Assembly (NCBI RefSeq): GCF_008360935.1
Contig: NZ_SRXO01000002.1
Span: forward strand, 372,001 to 436,000
From: Siccirubricoccus phaeus
GTDB lineage: Bacteria; Pseudomonadota; Alphaproteobacteria; Acetobacterales; Acetobacteraceae
Length of the DNA: 64,000 nucleotides
Direction: 5' to 3'
The position numbers and the translations under genes were made by a program. Shown piece by piece: positions 15,192 to 23,600 of this stretch. A model generated the notes under the pieces. That model was not told the DNA's origin, ran no database searches, and saw nothing but the letters and a program-made list of their open reading frames with translations. The stretch's first letter is position 1. Each line of letters starts with the position of its first letter.

Positions 15192-17630
15192 ATGCGCGCC
15201 CGATTTCGCCTAGAAGGGCGGCGGCCGGCCTCCCCCTCTGTTTTCGAAAGCCGCGGCCCGCCCTTCGGCCGTGTGGAGTTCTGTGATTTGACCCTGACAT
15301 CTGGCGCCGCGGCGGAGCTGGAGGAGCTGGCGACGCCCGCCTCTTCCCCCGCCGAGGCGGCCATCCTGGCCGCCGGTTTCGCGGTGGAGAGCCGGGAGAT
15401 GCCCGCCCTGATCCGCCGGGTGGCGCGCCGCATGCCGGCCGATGCCGAAGCGGTGCGCGCCGCCCTGCTGGAGGTGCGGCGCCGCGCCTGGATCGCCCGG
15501 CTGAACGACCTGGCCAACCGCGCCGGCCGCGCCTGGGTGCGCCGCGCCGACAATGAGCTGGCCGCCGGCGAGACCACCGCGCTGGAGCCGGAGGACGCCA
15601 CCCTGCTGGCGGCGCTGGATGCCGTGCTGGCCCGCCGCTTCCGCGCCCTGGGCCCGACGCCCGAGGCAGCGCTGGAGGCGGTGCTGGCGGAGCTGACCGA
15701 ATCCGGCACCGCCGCCCTCTCCGCCGACCGCCATGCCATGCTGGCGCGGGAGGTGGCCGCCGCCTTCGGCCTGTTCGGCGAGGCCGCCGCGCCCTTCCTC
15801 GACGCCGTCGGCAGCCTGGAGCAGCGCCGCCGGAAGGAGCGCCGCGAGGCCGAAACCGCCGCCCGCGAGAAGCGGCGGGAGGAGGTGAAGCGGCTGAAGG
15901 CGTGGGAGCACTCCCTGGTGGAGTTCCGCGCCGTGCCCGGGCTGCTCGGCTGTTCTGAGAAGGAGGCGCTGCGCTGGATCGCCGAGGGGCTGATCCCCGT
16001 CGCCCGCCGCATCCCGCAGAAGAACGGCCGGGAGACATGGGAATTCGACCCGGCCGAGCTGGCGCCGCTGCGCCGCGCCGTCGCCGGCTGGCGGCAGGAG
16101 GCGAAGCCGGCGGCGCCGGCCATCGGCCGCGGCACCCGGGCGGGCAATGCCGCCATCGCCCGGGTCGCGGCGCTGGATCGCTATGCCGGGCATTTCGCCA
16201 CGGCGCGGGCGCTGAACCGGCGGATCACCCTGGTCACCGGCCCGACCAATTCCGGCAAGAGCCATACCGCGCTGGATGCGCTGGCGGCGGGGAAGAGCGG
16301 CATGGCCCTCGCCCCGCTGCGCCTGCTGGCGCATGAGTTCAAGGAGGCGCTGGGGAATCGCGGCGTCCTCGCCTCCCTCTCCACCGGGGAGGAGCGCATC
16401 CCAATCCCCGGCGCCCGGCACCTGGCCGCCACCGTGGAGATGTGCCCCTTCCACCTGCCGGTCGACGTGGCCGTGGTGGATGAGGCGCAGATGCTGGCCG
16501 ACCGCGATCGCGGCGCGGCCTGGACGGCCGCCATCATGGGCGCGCCGGCGCGGCACCTCTACGTGCTCGGCGCGCCGGAGGCGGGCGCGATGGTGAAGCG
16601 CATCGCCGGGCTGTGCGGCGATCCGGTCGAGGAAGTGTCGCTGCAGCGGAAAAGCCCGCTCATCGCCGCCCGCGCCCCGGTGCCCTTCACCGATCTGCGG
16701 GCGGGGGATGCGCTGGTCGCCTTCTCCCGCCGCGACGTGCTGGACCTGCGCGCCGAGCTGGTGCGGCGGGGCCGGCGCGTCGCCGTGGTGTACGGCGCGC
16801 TCTCGCCGGAGGTGCGGCGGGCCGAGGCGGCCAGGTTCCGCGAGGGCGATGCCGAGATCATCGTGGCGACGGATGCCATCGGCATGGGGCTGAACCTGCC
16901 GATCCGCCGCGTGGTCTTCTCGACGCTGCGGAAATTCGACGGCGAGGGCCGCCGCGAGCTGAACACCCAGGAGGTGAAGCAGATCGGCGGCCGCGCCGGC
17001 CGCTTCGGCCGCTTCGAGGAGGGCGTCGTCGCGGTGCTGGCCGGCGGCGGCAGCCCGGAGCTGGTCCGCGCCCTGCTGGAGGCCCCGCCCGCCTCGCCCG
17101 AGGATCCGCGCCCGCTGGTGCAGCCGGATGCCGACATCATCGCCAATGTGGCGCAGGAGATCGGCTCGGACAGCCTGTTCGGCGTGCTGGCGCGGATCAA
17201 GCGCGCGGTGCTGCGGGCCGACGACCCGAATTACCGGCTGGCCGATCTGGCCCAGGCCATGGCGGTGGCCTCGGCCATCGACGGCGTTGCCGGGCTGAGC
17301 CTGCTGCAGCGCTGGACCTACGCCCTCTGCCCGGTGGATGAGCGGGACAATGGCGTGGCGCGGCTGGCGCGCTGGGCCATCGAGCATGGCGCCGGGCGGC
17401 CGGTGGCGCCGCCCTCCGCCGGCCGCCTGCCGCCGCCCGAGCGGGCGGGGCGGGAGGAGCTGGAGCGGGCGGAAAAGACGCATAAGCGCCTGGTCGCCTG
17501 GCGCTGGCTCTCGCTCCGCTTCCCCGAGGCCTATCCCGCCCGGGCCGAGGCGGAGGGCGAGACCGCGCGCCTCGACCGCTGGATCGAGGAGGTGCTGCGG
17601 ACGCAGCGCAAATCGAGGCTGGTGGCGTGA
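15192..17630 (+). CDS. SUV3-like ATP-dependent RNA/DNA helicase
   Basis: 812 residues. The core is a superfamily 2 helicase close to mitochondrial SUV3: Walker A GPTNSGKS at 350-357, motif II DEAQ at 430-433, and motif VI QIGGRAGRFG from 597. The N-terminal 330 residues are Ala/Arg-rich and contain a coiled-coil stretch (RRRKERREAETAAREKRREEVKRLKAWE) and a MerR-like helix (LLGCSEKEALRWIAEGLIPVARR). Alphaproteobacterial SUV3 relatives are thought to unwind RNA for a degradosome-like role; that is family knowledge, not shown here. ATG 15192 has AAGGGG upstream; an in-frame ATG at 15120 is possible. A second RNA helicase follows downstream. Confidence 0.9.
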   Translation: MRARFRLEGRRPASPSVFESRGPPFGRVEFCDLTLTSGAAAELEELATPASSPAEAAILAAGFAVESREMPALIRRVARRMPADAEAVRAALLEVRRRAWIARLNDLANRAGRAWVRRADNELAAGETTALEPEDATLLAALDAVLARRFRALGPTPEAALEAVLAELTESGTAALSADRHAMLAREVAAAFGLFGEAAAPFLDAVGSLEQRRRKERREAETAAREKRREEVKRLKAWEHSLVEFRAVPGLLGCSEKEALRWIAEGLIPVARRIPQKNGRETWEFDPAELAPLRRAVAGWRQEAKPAAPAIGRGTRAGNAAIARVAALDRYAGHFATARALNRRITLVTGPTNSGKSHTALDALAAGKSGMALAPLRLLAHEFKEALGNRGVLASLSTGEERIPIPGARHLAATVEMCPFHLPVDVAVVDEAQMLADRDRGAAWTAAIMGAPARHLYVLGAPEAGAMVKRIAGLCGDPVEEVSLQRKSPLIAARAPVPFTDLRAGDALVAFSRRDVLDLRAELVRRGRRVAVVYGALSPEVRRAEAARFREGDAEIIVATDAIGMGLNLPIRRVVFSTLRKFDGEGRRELNTQEVKQIGGRAGRFGRFEEGVVAVLAGGGSPELVRALLEAPPASPEDPRPLVQPDADIIANVAQEIGSDSLFGVLARIKRAVLRADDPNYRLADLAQAMAVASAIDGVAGLSLLQRWTYALCPVDERDNGVARLARWAIEHGAGRPVAPPSAGRLPPPERAGREELERAEKTHKRLVAWRWLSLRFPEAYPARAEAEGETARLDRWIEEVLRTQRKSRLVA

Positions 17631-17813
17631 TCGCTGTGCCGATGGAGCCCAGCTACCCAAGGGCGTCGTGCCACGTGGCGCTGGTCCCATATACCCTGCC
17701 TTCTCCCTCCCCCGCTCGGCGGGGAAGGGCCGGGGTGGGGGTGTCTGCCCGTCGCGCCGTCGCCAGGCTCCGTCCGTGGCAGGCGCCCGGGTCGAACCAC
17801 GTCCCCGCGCCCG

Positions 17814-17921
17814 ACCGCACCCCCACGCCCAATCACACCCCCACGCCCAATCACACCCCCACGCCCAATCACACCCCCACGCCCAATCACACCCCCACCC
17901 CCAATCACACCCCCACCCCAA
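17814..17921. repeat. 18-bp tandem repeat, about five to six units
   Basis: The unit is CCCACGCCCAATCACACC (AATCACAC recurs at 17831, 17849, 17867, 17885 and 17903, exactly 18 bases apart). Early units are identical; the last ones lose the G. As 18 is a multiple of three, every frame stays open (PTPNHT or HPHAQS in the forward frames, CDWAWG in reverse), which gives long spurious reading frames. It separates two RNA helicase genes. Upstream, 17700-17745 carries another GC palindrome (CCCTCCCCCG / CGGGGAAGGG). Confidence 0.9.
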
Positions 17922-17946
17922 CCCTCCCCCGCAAGGCGGGGGAGGG
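17922..17946 (+). promoter_or_regulatory. Hairpin that contains the ribosome-binding sequence of the DEAD-box gene
   Basis: CCCTCCCCCGC and GCGGGGGAGGG form an 11-bp perfect stem with an AAG loop. The right arm, GGGGGAGGG plus AG, is the only purine-rich sequence ahead of the ATG at 17960. If the stem forms in the mRNA, the ribosome site is buried, so translation might depend on helix opening, possibly by the helicase itself (inference). Confidence 0.55.
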
Positions 17947-17959
17947 AGCGTGATGTAAA

Positions 17960-19594
17960 ATGCCCTTTCCGTCCTTGCCTGCCCCGCTCCTCGCCGCCCT
18001 CGCCGCCCGCGGCTATGCCGAGCCCACCCCGGTCCAGGCCGCCGTCCTGACGCCCGAGACCACCGGCCGCGACCTGCTCGTCTCCGCCCAGACCGGCTCC
18101 GGCAAGACCGTCGCCTTCGGCCTGGCCATGGCCGCCGAGCTGATGGGCGAGGCCGACCGCCTGCCGCCGCCCGGCGCGCCGCTGGCGCTGGTGGTCGCCC
18201 CCACCCGCGAGCTGGCCCTGCAGGTTCAGGCGGAGCTCGCCTGGCTCTACGCCCCGGCGGGCGGGCGCGTCGTCACCGGCGTCGGCGGCACCGACCCCAT
18301 CGCGGAACGCCGTGCCCTCGCGCGCGGCGCGCAGATCGTCGTCGGCACCCCTGGCCGGCTGCGCGACCATCTGGAGCGCGGCAATCTCGACCCCGCCGGC
18401 ATCCGCGCCGTGGTGCTGGATGAGGCGGACGAGATGCTGGACATGGGCTTCCGCGAGGAGCTGGAAGCCATCCTCGAGACCACGCCGGCCGAGCGCCGGA
18501 CGCTGATGTTCTCCGCGACGGTGCCGAAGGGCATCGCCCAGCTTGCGGCGCGGTACCAGCGGGACGCGCTGCGCATCGCCGCCGGCGACGAGGGCGCGCA
18601 GCATGGCGATATCGACTACCGCGCCTTGCTGATCGCCCCGCATGAGATGGAGCGCGCCGTGGTGAACGCCCTGCGCTTCTTCGAGGCGCGCGCCGCCATG
18701 GTGTTCTGCCGCACCCGCGCCGCCGTCGCCCGTTTGCACGGCAACCTGGCGGAGCGCGGCTTCGCCGCCGTGCCGCTGTCCGGCGAGCTCTCCCAGGCCG
18801 AGCGGAACCGCGCCCTGCAAGGGCTGCGCGACGGCCGTGCCCGGGTCTGCGTGGCGACCGACGTGGCGGCGCGCGGGATCGACCTGCCGGATCTCGGCCT
18901 CGTCATCCATGCCGAGTTGCCGAACGACCCGGAAACCCTGCTGCATCGCTCCGGCCGCACCGGGCGGGCGGGGCGGAAGGGCACCTCCGCCCTGCTGGTG
19001 CCGCATAACCGCCGGCGCGCGGCGGAACGGCTGCTGGCGGAAGCCCGGGTGCGCGCCGAATGGGGCCCGGCGCCCTCGGCCGAGGCGATCCGGGCGCAGG
19101 ACAATGCCCGCATCCTGGAGCAGGCCGCGGCGCTGGTCGCCGAGGAGGCGGCGGAGGATGAGCAGGAAATGGCCCGCCAGCTCCTCGCCGCCCAGCCCGC
19201 CGAGGCGCTGGCCGCCGCCCTGATCCGCCAGCTCCGCGCCCCTCTGCCGGCGCCGGAGGAGCTGGCGGCCATGGCCGAACGCCCCGCCGCCGCCCCGCGC
19301 GGCCGGCGCGACAACGCCGCCCAGGCGGCGGAGGGGCAGCCAGGGGTCTGGTTCCGGATGAGCCTGGGGCGGAACGGCAATGCCGATCCGCGCTGGGTGC
19401 TGCCCTTCCTCTGCCGCCGCGGCAATGTCACCCGGCAGGAGATCGGCCGCATCCGGGTGCTGGAGCGGGAGACGCAATTCGAGGTCGCCCCCTGGGCCGC
19501 CGATCGCTTCGCCCATGCCATCCGCCGGCCGGGCGAGGACAAGGACGCGCATATCCGCATCGCCCCGGTGGAGGCCGCGCGGGGGCGGCGGTAG
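17960..19594 (+). CDS. DEAD-box ATP-dependent RNA helicase with DbpA-type C-terminal domain
   Basis: 544 residues. Helicase motifs in order: Q motif PTPVQ (about 22-26), AQTGSGKT (43-50), PTREL, GTPGRL, DEAD (154-157), SAT (185-187), VATDVAARGID and HRSGRTGRAGR (329-339). Residues about 470-540 (VWFRMSLGRNGNADPRWVLPFLCRRGNVTRQEIGRIRVLERETQFEV) look like the DbpA/RRM-like RNA-binding domain that directs CsdA/DbpA helicases to structured RNA such as rRNA. Likely role: ribosome assembly or cold-shock RNA remodelling. It follows the SUV3-like gene after a 329-bp gap filled with a tandem repeat and a hairpin over its ribosome site. Confidence 0.93.
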   Translation: MPFPSLPAPLLAALAARGYAEPTPVQAAVLTPETTGRDLLVSAQTGSGKTVAFGLAMAAELMGEADRLPPPGAPLALVVAPTRELALQVQAELAWLYAPAGGRVVTGVGGTDPIAERRALARGAQIVVGTPGRLRDHLERGNLDPAGIRAVVLDEADEMLDMGFREELEAILETTPAERRTLMFSATVPKGIAQLAARYQRDALRIAAGDEGAQHGDIDYRALLIAPHEMERAVVNALRFFEARAAMVFCRTRAAVARLHGNLAERGFAAVPLSGELSQAERNRALQGLRDGRARVCVATDVAARGIDLPDLGLVIHAELPNDPETLLHRSGRTGRAGRKGTSALLVPHNRRRAAERLLAEARVRAEWGPAPSAEAIRAQDNARILEQAAALVAEEAAEDEQEMARQLLAAQPAEALAAALIRQLRAPLPAPEELAAMAERPAAAPRGRRDNAAQAAEGQPGVWFRMSLGRNGNADPRWVLPFLCRRGNVTRQEIGRIRVLERETQFEVAPWAADRFAHAIRRPGEDKDAHIRIAPVEAARGRR

Positions 19595-19862
19595 CCGGGG
19601 CTTTGCCCCAATCCCACACCAGGGCGCTGCCCAATGGCGCGCAAGTTCAAGAAAAATACCAAGGAAGACAGGTCGGGGGCTTTGCCCACTGGACGCCGTG
19701 CGTCCGACCCCTCACCGGGGAGGCGCGGTGAAGGCAGTGCCTTCACCCCTGGACCGGCCTGAGATTCGGACCCGAGGGTTGAACCGGCAAACTCAGGGCG
19801 GGGTCCGGGGGCAAGCTCTTGCCCCCGGCGGGGGTTTGGGGGCAGAGCCCCCATGCGCCATG
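19595..19862. repeat. GC-palindromic intergenic repeat (family R6)
   Basis: Between the DEAD-box and GST genes. It contains GGGGCTTTGCCCC, GGACGCCGTGCGTCC, GAAGGCAGTGCCTTC, a GGTTGAACC-GGC-AAACTCAGGGCGGGGTCC core, GGGGGCAAGCTCTTGCCCCC and GGGGGCAGAGCCCCC. A short AT-richer island (AAGTTCAAGAAAAATACCAAGG, 19640-19665) interrupts it. No gene is seen. Confidence 0.6.
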
Positions 19863-19889
19863 CTGCGGGCCAAAGCCGGGAGGACTCAG

Positions 19890-20507
19890 GTGCGTCTCTA
19901 CTATTCCGCAGGCTCGCCCTTCGCCCGCGCCGTCCGCATCGCGCTGCGGGAAACCGCGTTGCTGCCCGGGATCGAGGAGGTGGAGGCGACGCTGCGCGAC
20001 CCGGCTTCCGTGCTGCTGCCGCACAACCCGGTGGGCCGCGTCCCCACCCTGGTGCTCCCCGACGGCACCGCGCTGACCGAGACGGTGCTGATCTTCGACC
20101 ATCTGGATACAATGGGCGCCCCCCACCGCCTGCTGCCCGCCGAAGGGCCCGTCCGCTGGCAGGCCCAGGCCGCGCTCGGCCGGGTCATCGGCATGCTGGA
20201 CGGCATCGCGGTGTGGAACCGGGAGCTGCGCCGCCCGCCGGAGGAGCGCTCCCCCGCCGTGCTGGCCCTGGAAGCCACCCGTGCCGACCGGGTGGCGGAT
20301 GCGCTGGAAGCCGAGGCCGATAGCTGGGCCTTCGCCGGCGCGCCGGACGCCCCGCGCATCCTGCTCGGCTGCATCCTGGGCTATGCCGAGCGCCGCCACC
20401 GCGCCTGGCCCTGGCGGGAGGGAAGGCCGAAGCTGGTCGCGTGGTATGAAGGCATCGCCGCCCGCCCCTCCTTCGCCGCCACCCTGCCGCCGCTTTCGGG
20501 GATCTGA
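19890..20507 (+). CDS. Glutathione S-transferase family protein
   Basis: 205 residues from the GTG at 19890, which has GGGAGGA at 19878-19884; the in-frame ATG at 19860 would add ten residues from the repeat. N-terminal thioredoxin-like domain: RLYYSAGSPFARAVRIALRE, then NPVGRVPTLVLPDGTALTET with the cis-Pro and the ESxx-like TET glutathione contact, ILIFDHLD; C-terminal all-helical domain follows. Ser at YYSAGSPFAR is a candidate for activating the thiol. The substrate is unknown. It ends five bases before the HutD-family gene, so the two are probably co-transcribed. Confidence 0.88.
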   Translation: MRLYYSAGSPFARAVRIALRETALLPGIEEVEATLRDPASVLLPHNPVGRVPTLVLPDGTALTETVLIFDHLDTMGAPHRLLPAEGPVRWQAQAALGRVIGMLDGIAVWNRELRRPPEERSPAVLALEATRADRVADALEAEADSWAFAGAPDAPRILLGCILGYAERRHRAWPWREGRPKLVAWYEGIAARPSFAATLPPLSGI

Positions 20508-20511
20508 CATC

Positions 20512-21054
20512 ATGCCGGACCGCATCCGCCGCTTCGCTGACCTCCCCATCACGCCCTGGCGCAACGGGAAGGGCCGCAAGGCCGATATCGCCACGGGGGA
20601 GGGGTGGCAGCTTTCCTTCGCCTGGATCGAGGCGGTGGCGCCCTTCTCCGCCTATACCGGCCAGGATCGCATCATCACCCTGCTGGAAGGTCCCGGCTTC
20701 CGCCTCTCCTTCGCCGACCATGCGCCGGTGGTGGTGGACCGGCCCGCCACCCCCACCATCTTCAGCGGCGACTGGGCGGTGGAATGCCAGCCCTTGGGCG
20801 GCCCCTCCATGGTGCTGAACCTGATCGCGGCGCGGGTGCGCTGGCAGGCCTCGGTGGAGATCGTCGAGCTGGCGGGGGAGCTGGCCGTCATGCCGCTCTC
20901 CGGCCCCTGCCATGCGGTGCTGCTGGAGGGCGATGCGGCGATCGCCAATGGGCCGGCGCTGGCCCGGCACGATACGCTGCAGGTCGCCGGAAGGCTGGTG
21001 CTGCAGGGGCCCCGGGCACGGCTGGCCCTGGCCCGGCTGGCGCCGCGGCAGTGA
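20512..21054 (+). CDS. HutD family protein
   Basis: 180 residues; the HutD/Ves family is a cupin-like protein often found with histidine-utilisation genes, with no proven enzymatic role. Seen: RRFADLPITPWRNGKGRKADIATGEGWQLSFAWIEAVAPFSAYTGQDRIITLLEGPGFRLSF, which covers the conserved PWRNGxG and SxAxVxxxGPFSxxxGxDR motifs in slightly changed form, and the FSGDWAVECQPLGGPSMVLNLI segment. No hut genes are near; instead it sits between GST and M3 peptidase genes. A separate family member from a hut operon may exist elsewhere in the genome. Confidence 0.85.
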   Translation: MPDRIRRFADLPITPWRNGKGRKADIATGEGWQLSFAWIEAVAPFSAYTGQDRIITLLEGPGFRLSFADHAPVVVDRPATPTIFSGDWAVECQPLGGPSMVLNLIAARVRWQASVEIVELAGELAVMPLSGPCHAVLLEGDAAIANGPALARHDTLQVAGRLVLQGPRARLALARLAPRQ

Positions 21055-21082
21055 AGCAGGCGGCAATGATGGAGGCAGAGGC

Positions 21083-22762
21083 ATGACCGCATTCCCCCGC
21101 TTCGCCGACCTGGCCTTCCCCACCCCGACCGAGGCGGGGCTGGCGGCGGCGGCGAGGGCCATCCTCGCCCATATCGCCGCCGGGGAGGTGGAGGCGGCCC
21201 TGGCCGAATGGGACCGGCAGCGGCGGGACTATGAAAGCTGGGCCTCGCTCGTCCATCTCCACTTCTCCCAGGACACGGCGAGCGCCGAGGCCAAGGCGGC
21301 GCGGGAATATGCCGACGCCCTGGCGCCCATCGCCACCGAGCATGAGGTGGCGGTGAAGCGTGCCCTGCTCGCTCTGCCGGACCGCGTCGCGCTGGAACGC
21401 CTGGCCGGCCGCCATGCGGTGCTGCTGTGGGAGACCGACATCACCACCTTCGACCCCGCCATCAAGGCGGAGCTGGAGGAGGAGGCGAAGCTCGGCGCCC
21501 GCTACACGGAGCTGCTGGCCTCGGCGAAGCTCGAGATCGGCGGGCAGGTGGTGAATCTCTCCGGCCTCGCCCCCTTCGCCGAGGATCCGGACCGCGAGCT
21601 GCGGTACCGGGCGGAGGCGCTGCGCTGGGGCTTCTTCGCAGAGCATGGCGCGGCGCTGGACGAGATCTACGACCAGCTCGTGGCGCTGCGGCACGGCATG
21701 GCGGTGAAGCTGGGCTACCGGGACTACATCCCGCTCGGCTACCGGCGGATGCGGCGCACCGACTACAAGCCCGCCGACGTGGCGCGGTACCGGGAGGAGG
21801 TGCTGCGGCACGTCACCCCCCTGGTCGGCCGGCTGCTGGAGCAGCGGCGCCAGCGCCTGGGCTGGGACCGGCTGCGCTTCTGGGACGAGGCGCTGATCGA
21901 CCCCGCCGGCAACCCCCAGCCGATCGGCGGGCATGACGAGCTGGTGGCTGCCGCCCAGGCCATGTTCGACCGGATGGACCCCCGCCTGGCGGCGTTCTAT
22001 CGGAACATGGAGGCGGGCGGCTTCCTCGACATGAAGAACCGCCCGGGCAAGGCGGGGGGCGGGTTCTGCACCAGCTTCCCCTCGGTGGGCACGCCCTTCA
22101 TCTTCGCCAATTTCAACGGCACGCATCACGATATCGGCGTCTTCACCCATGAGATGGGCCACGCCTTCCAGAATTGGGAAAGCCGGGGGCTGCCGGGGAT
22201 CGACTACCTCTGGCCCACCATGGAATCCGCCGAAATCCATTCCATGAGCCTGGAATTCCTCACCTTGCCGCAGATCGGGCTGCTGGTGGGGGAGGCGGCA
22301 GCGGAGCGCTTCCGCCGGATGCATCTGGAGGCCTCGCTGGCCTTCCTGCCCTATGGCGTCTGCGTCGATCACTTCCAGCACGAGGTCTATGCCAATCCCG
22401 GCGCCCTGCCGGCGGAGCGGCAAGAGATGTGGCGGCGGCTGGAGAAGCGCTACATGCCCTGGACGGATTACGGCGACCTCGCCTGGCCGGAGAAGGGCGG
22501 GCGCTGGCAGGCCAAGCCGCATATCTACCGCTCGCCCTTCTACTATATCGACTACACCCTGGCGCTGTGCTGCGCGTTGCAGTTCTGGGTGAAGTCCCGG
22601 CAGGACCAGCGGGCGGCGCTGGCGGATTACGTGGCGCTGTGCGGCCGGGGCGGCTCGGCGCCGTTTCAGGCGCTGGTGGCCTCGGCGGGGCTGATCTCGC
22701 CCTTCCAGCCGGGGGCGCTGGAGGCGGTGGTGCGGGAGGCGGAGGCGGTGCTGGCGGGCTGA
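21083..22762 (+). CDS. M3 family oligoendopeptidase (PepF-like)
   Basis: 559 residues. Cytosolic zinc peptidase that cuts oligopeptides of roughly 7-17 residues. The zinc site HEMGHAF has His356 and His360, with the third ligand Glu in the ESAEIHSMSLEF segment about 28 residues on. Other family parts: ETDITTFDPAIKAELEEEAKLGARY, CTSFPSVGTPFIFANFNGTHHDIGVFTHEMGHAFQ and the C-terminal HIYRSPFYYIDYTLA. Start at ATG 21083 has GGAGG seven bases upstream. It follows the HutD gene by 28 bases and could belong to the same transcript. Slightly shorter than Firmicute PepF (about 600), which is usual for this branch. Confidence 0.93.
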   Translation: MTAFPRFADLAFPTPTEAGLAAAARAILAHIAAGEVEAALAEWDRQRRDYESWASLVHLHFSQDTASAEAKAAREYADALAPIATEHEVAVKRALLALPDRVALERLAGRHAVLLWETDITTFDPAIKAELEEEAKLGARYTELLASAKLEIGGQVVNLSGLAPFAEDPDRELRYRAEALRWGFFAEHGAALDEIYDQLVALRHGMAVKLGYRDYIPLGYRRMRRTDYKPADVARYREEVLRHVTPLVGRLLEQRRQRLGWDRLRFWDEALIDPAGNPQPIGGHDELVAAAQAMFDRMDPRLAAFYRNMEAGGFLDMKNRPGKAGGGFCTSFPSVGTPFIFANFNGTHHDIGVFTHEMGHAFQNWESRGLPGIDYLWPTMESAEIHSMSLEFLTLPQIGLLVGEAAAERFRRMHLEASLAFLPYGVCVDHFQHEVYANPGALPAERQEMWRRLEKRYMPWTDYGDLAWPEKGGRWQAKPHIYRSPFYYIDYTLALCCALQFWVKSRQDQRAALADYVALCGRGGSAPFQALVASAGLISPFQPGALEAVVREAEAVLAG

Positions 22763-22836
22763 GCCGCCGGCCAGCTTTGGCGCCCGCGGGGGAGGCCGGC
22801 TGGACACCGGCAGGACAAGAACATAATAAGAACATT

Positions 22837-23600
22837 ATGCCCCGCTGCCAGACCGAACCCGGCTTCCGCCTGCCCTGCTCGCCCGCGGCGGCGGAGCCCC
22901 GGGCGAGGCCTGCCTCAGGCGGGGCGGGACCGGCTGGCCTGGAGGCGGTGGAGTGCCGGGTGAGGCCCGCCTCGGGCAGGGCGGGACCGGCCGGCCGGGC
23001 CGGCGTTCCGGCCGGCATCCGCCGCCCGCTGCCGCTCCTGCTTCTCTTCCTCCTCCTTCTCGCCCTGCCGGCCCAGGCCAGGGAGATCCTCGGCAAGGTC
23101 GTCGCCATCGCGGATGGCGACACCCTCACCCTGCTGGATGACCGCCGCCGGCAGCGCCGCATCCGCCTGGCCGGCATCGACACGCCGGAGGCCCACCAGC
23201 CCTATGGCCGCCGGCCCGGCAGGCGCTGGCGGTGCTGGCCTTCGGCCGGCGCGTCAGGGTGCAGGTGCTGGGGGTGGACCGCTTCGGCCGGACCCTCGGC
23301 CGGGTGATGGCGGGCGGCCGGGATGTGAATGCCGCCCTGGTCCGCCAGGGCGCCGCCTGGGTCTATCGCGCCTATACCGATGACCGCGCCCTGCTGCGCC
23401 TGGAGGCGGCGGCGCGCGCCGCCCGCCGCGGCCTCTGGGCCCTGCCGGAGGCGCAGCGCCAGCCGCCCTGGGAATGGCGTCGCCGGACGGCGGCGGCCCC
23501 GGGGATGCGCGGCCGGGCTTCCGTCCCGCCGCGGCTGCCTGCGCCGGCCTTGCCGGCGCCGCCGCCCGCAAGCCGGCACCTGCAGCGCGAAGTCCGCCCT
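22837..23600 (+). pseudogene. Thermonuclease (SNase-like) gene split by a frameshift
   Basis: The first frame carries a long Ala/Gly/Pro leader, a hydrophobic segment (LPLLLLFLLLLALPAQA) and the SNase start ILGKVVAIADGDTLTLLDDRRRQRRIRLAGIDTPEAHQPYG with the catalytic Arg and Glu. Near 23208 the homology jumps to another frame: PARQALAVLAFGRRVRVQVLGVDRFGRTLGRV, which has the second catalytic Arg, then VNAALVRQGAAWVYR and RGLWALPEA, PPWEWRR. So all three catalytic residues exist but in two frames (one base missing or two extra). The second frame has no stop before the convergent gene, so the 3' end is also abnormal. Either a real pseudogene or sequencing errors in a GC-rich tract. The leader contains a roughly 40-bp direct repeat (22893-22990). 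Confidence 0.75.

Noticed and set aside
15210-17921. A 903-residue open frame on the minus strand opposite the SUV3-like helicase
   Set aside because: It is the antisense shadow of a clear helicase gene in GC-rich DNA; its text is low-complexity Arg/Gly/His, and its start is the tandem repeat (CDWAWG units).
17814-17921. Possible CRISPR array
   Set aside because: The 18-bp units are directly tandem with no spacers, there are no cas genes in the window, and units vary at the end.
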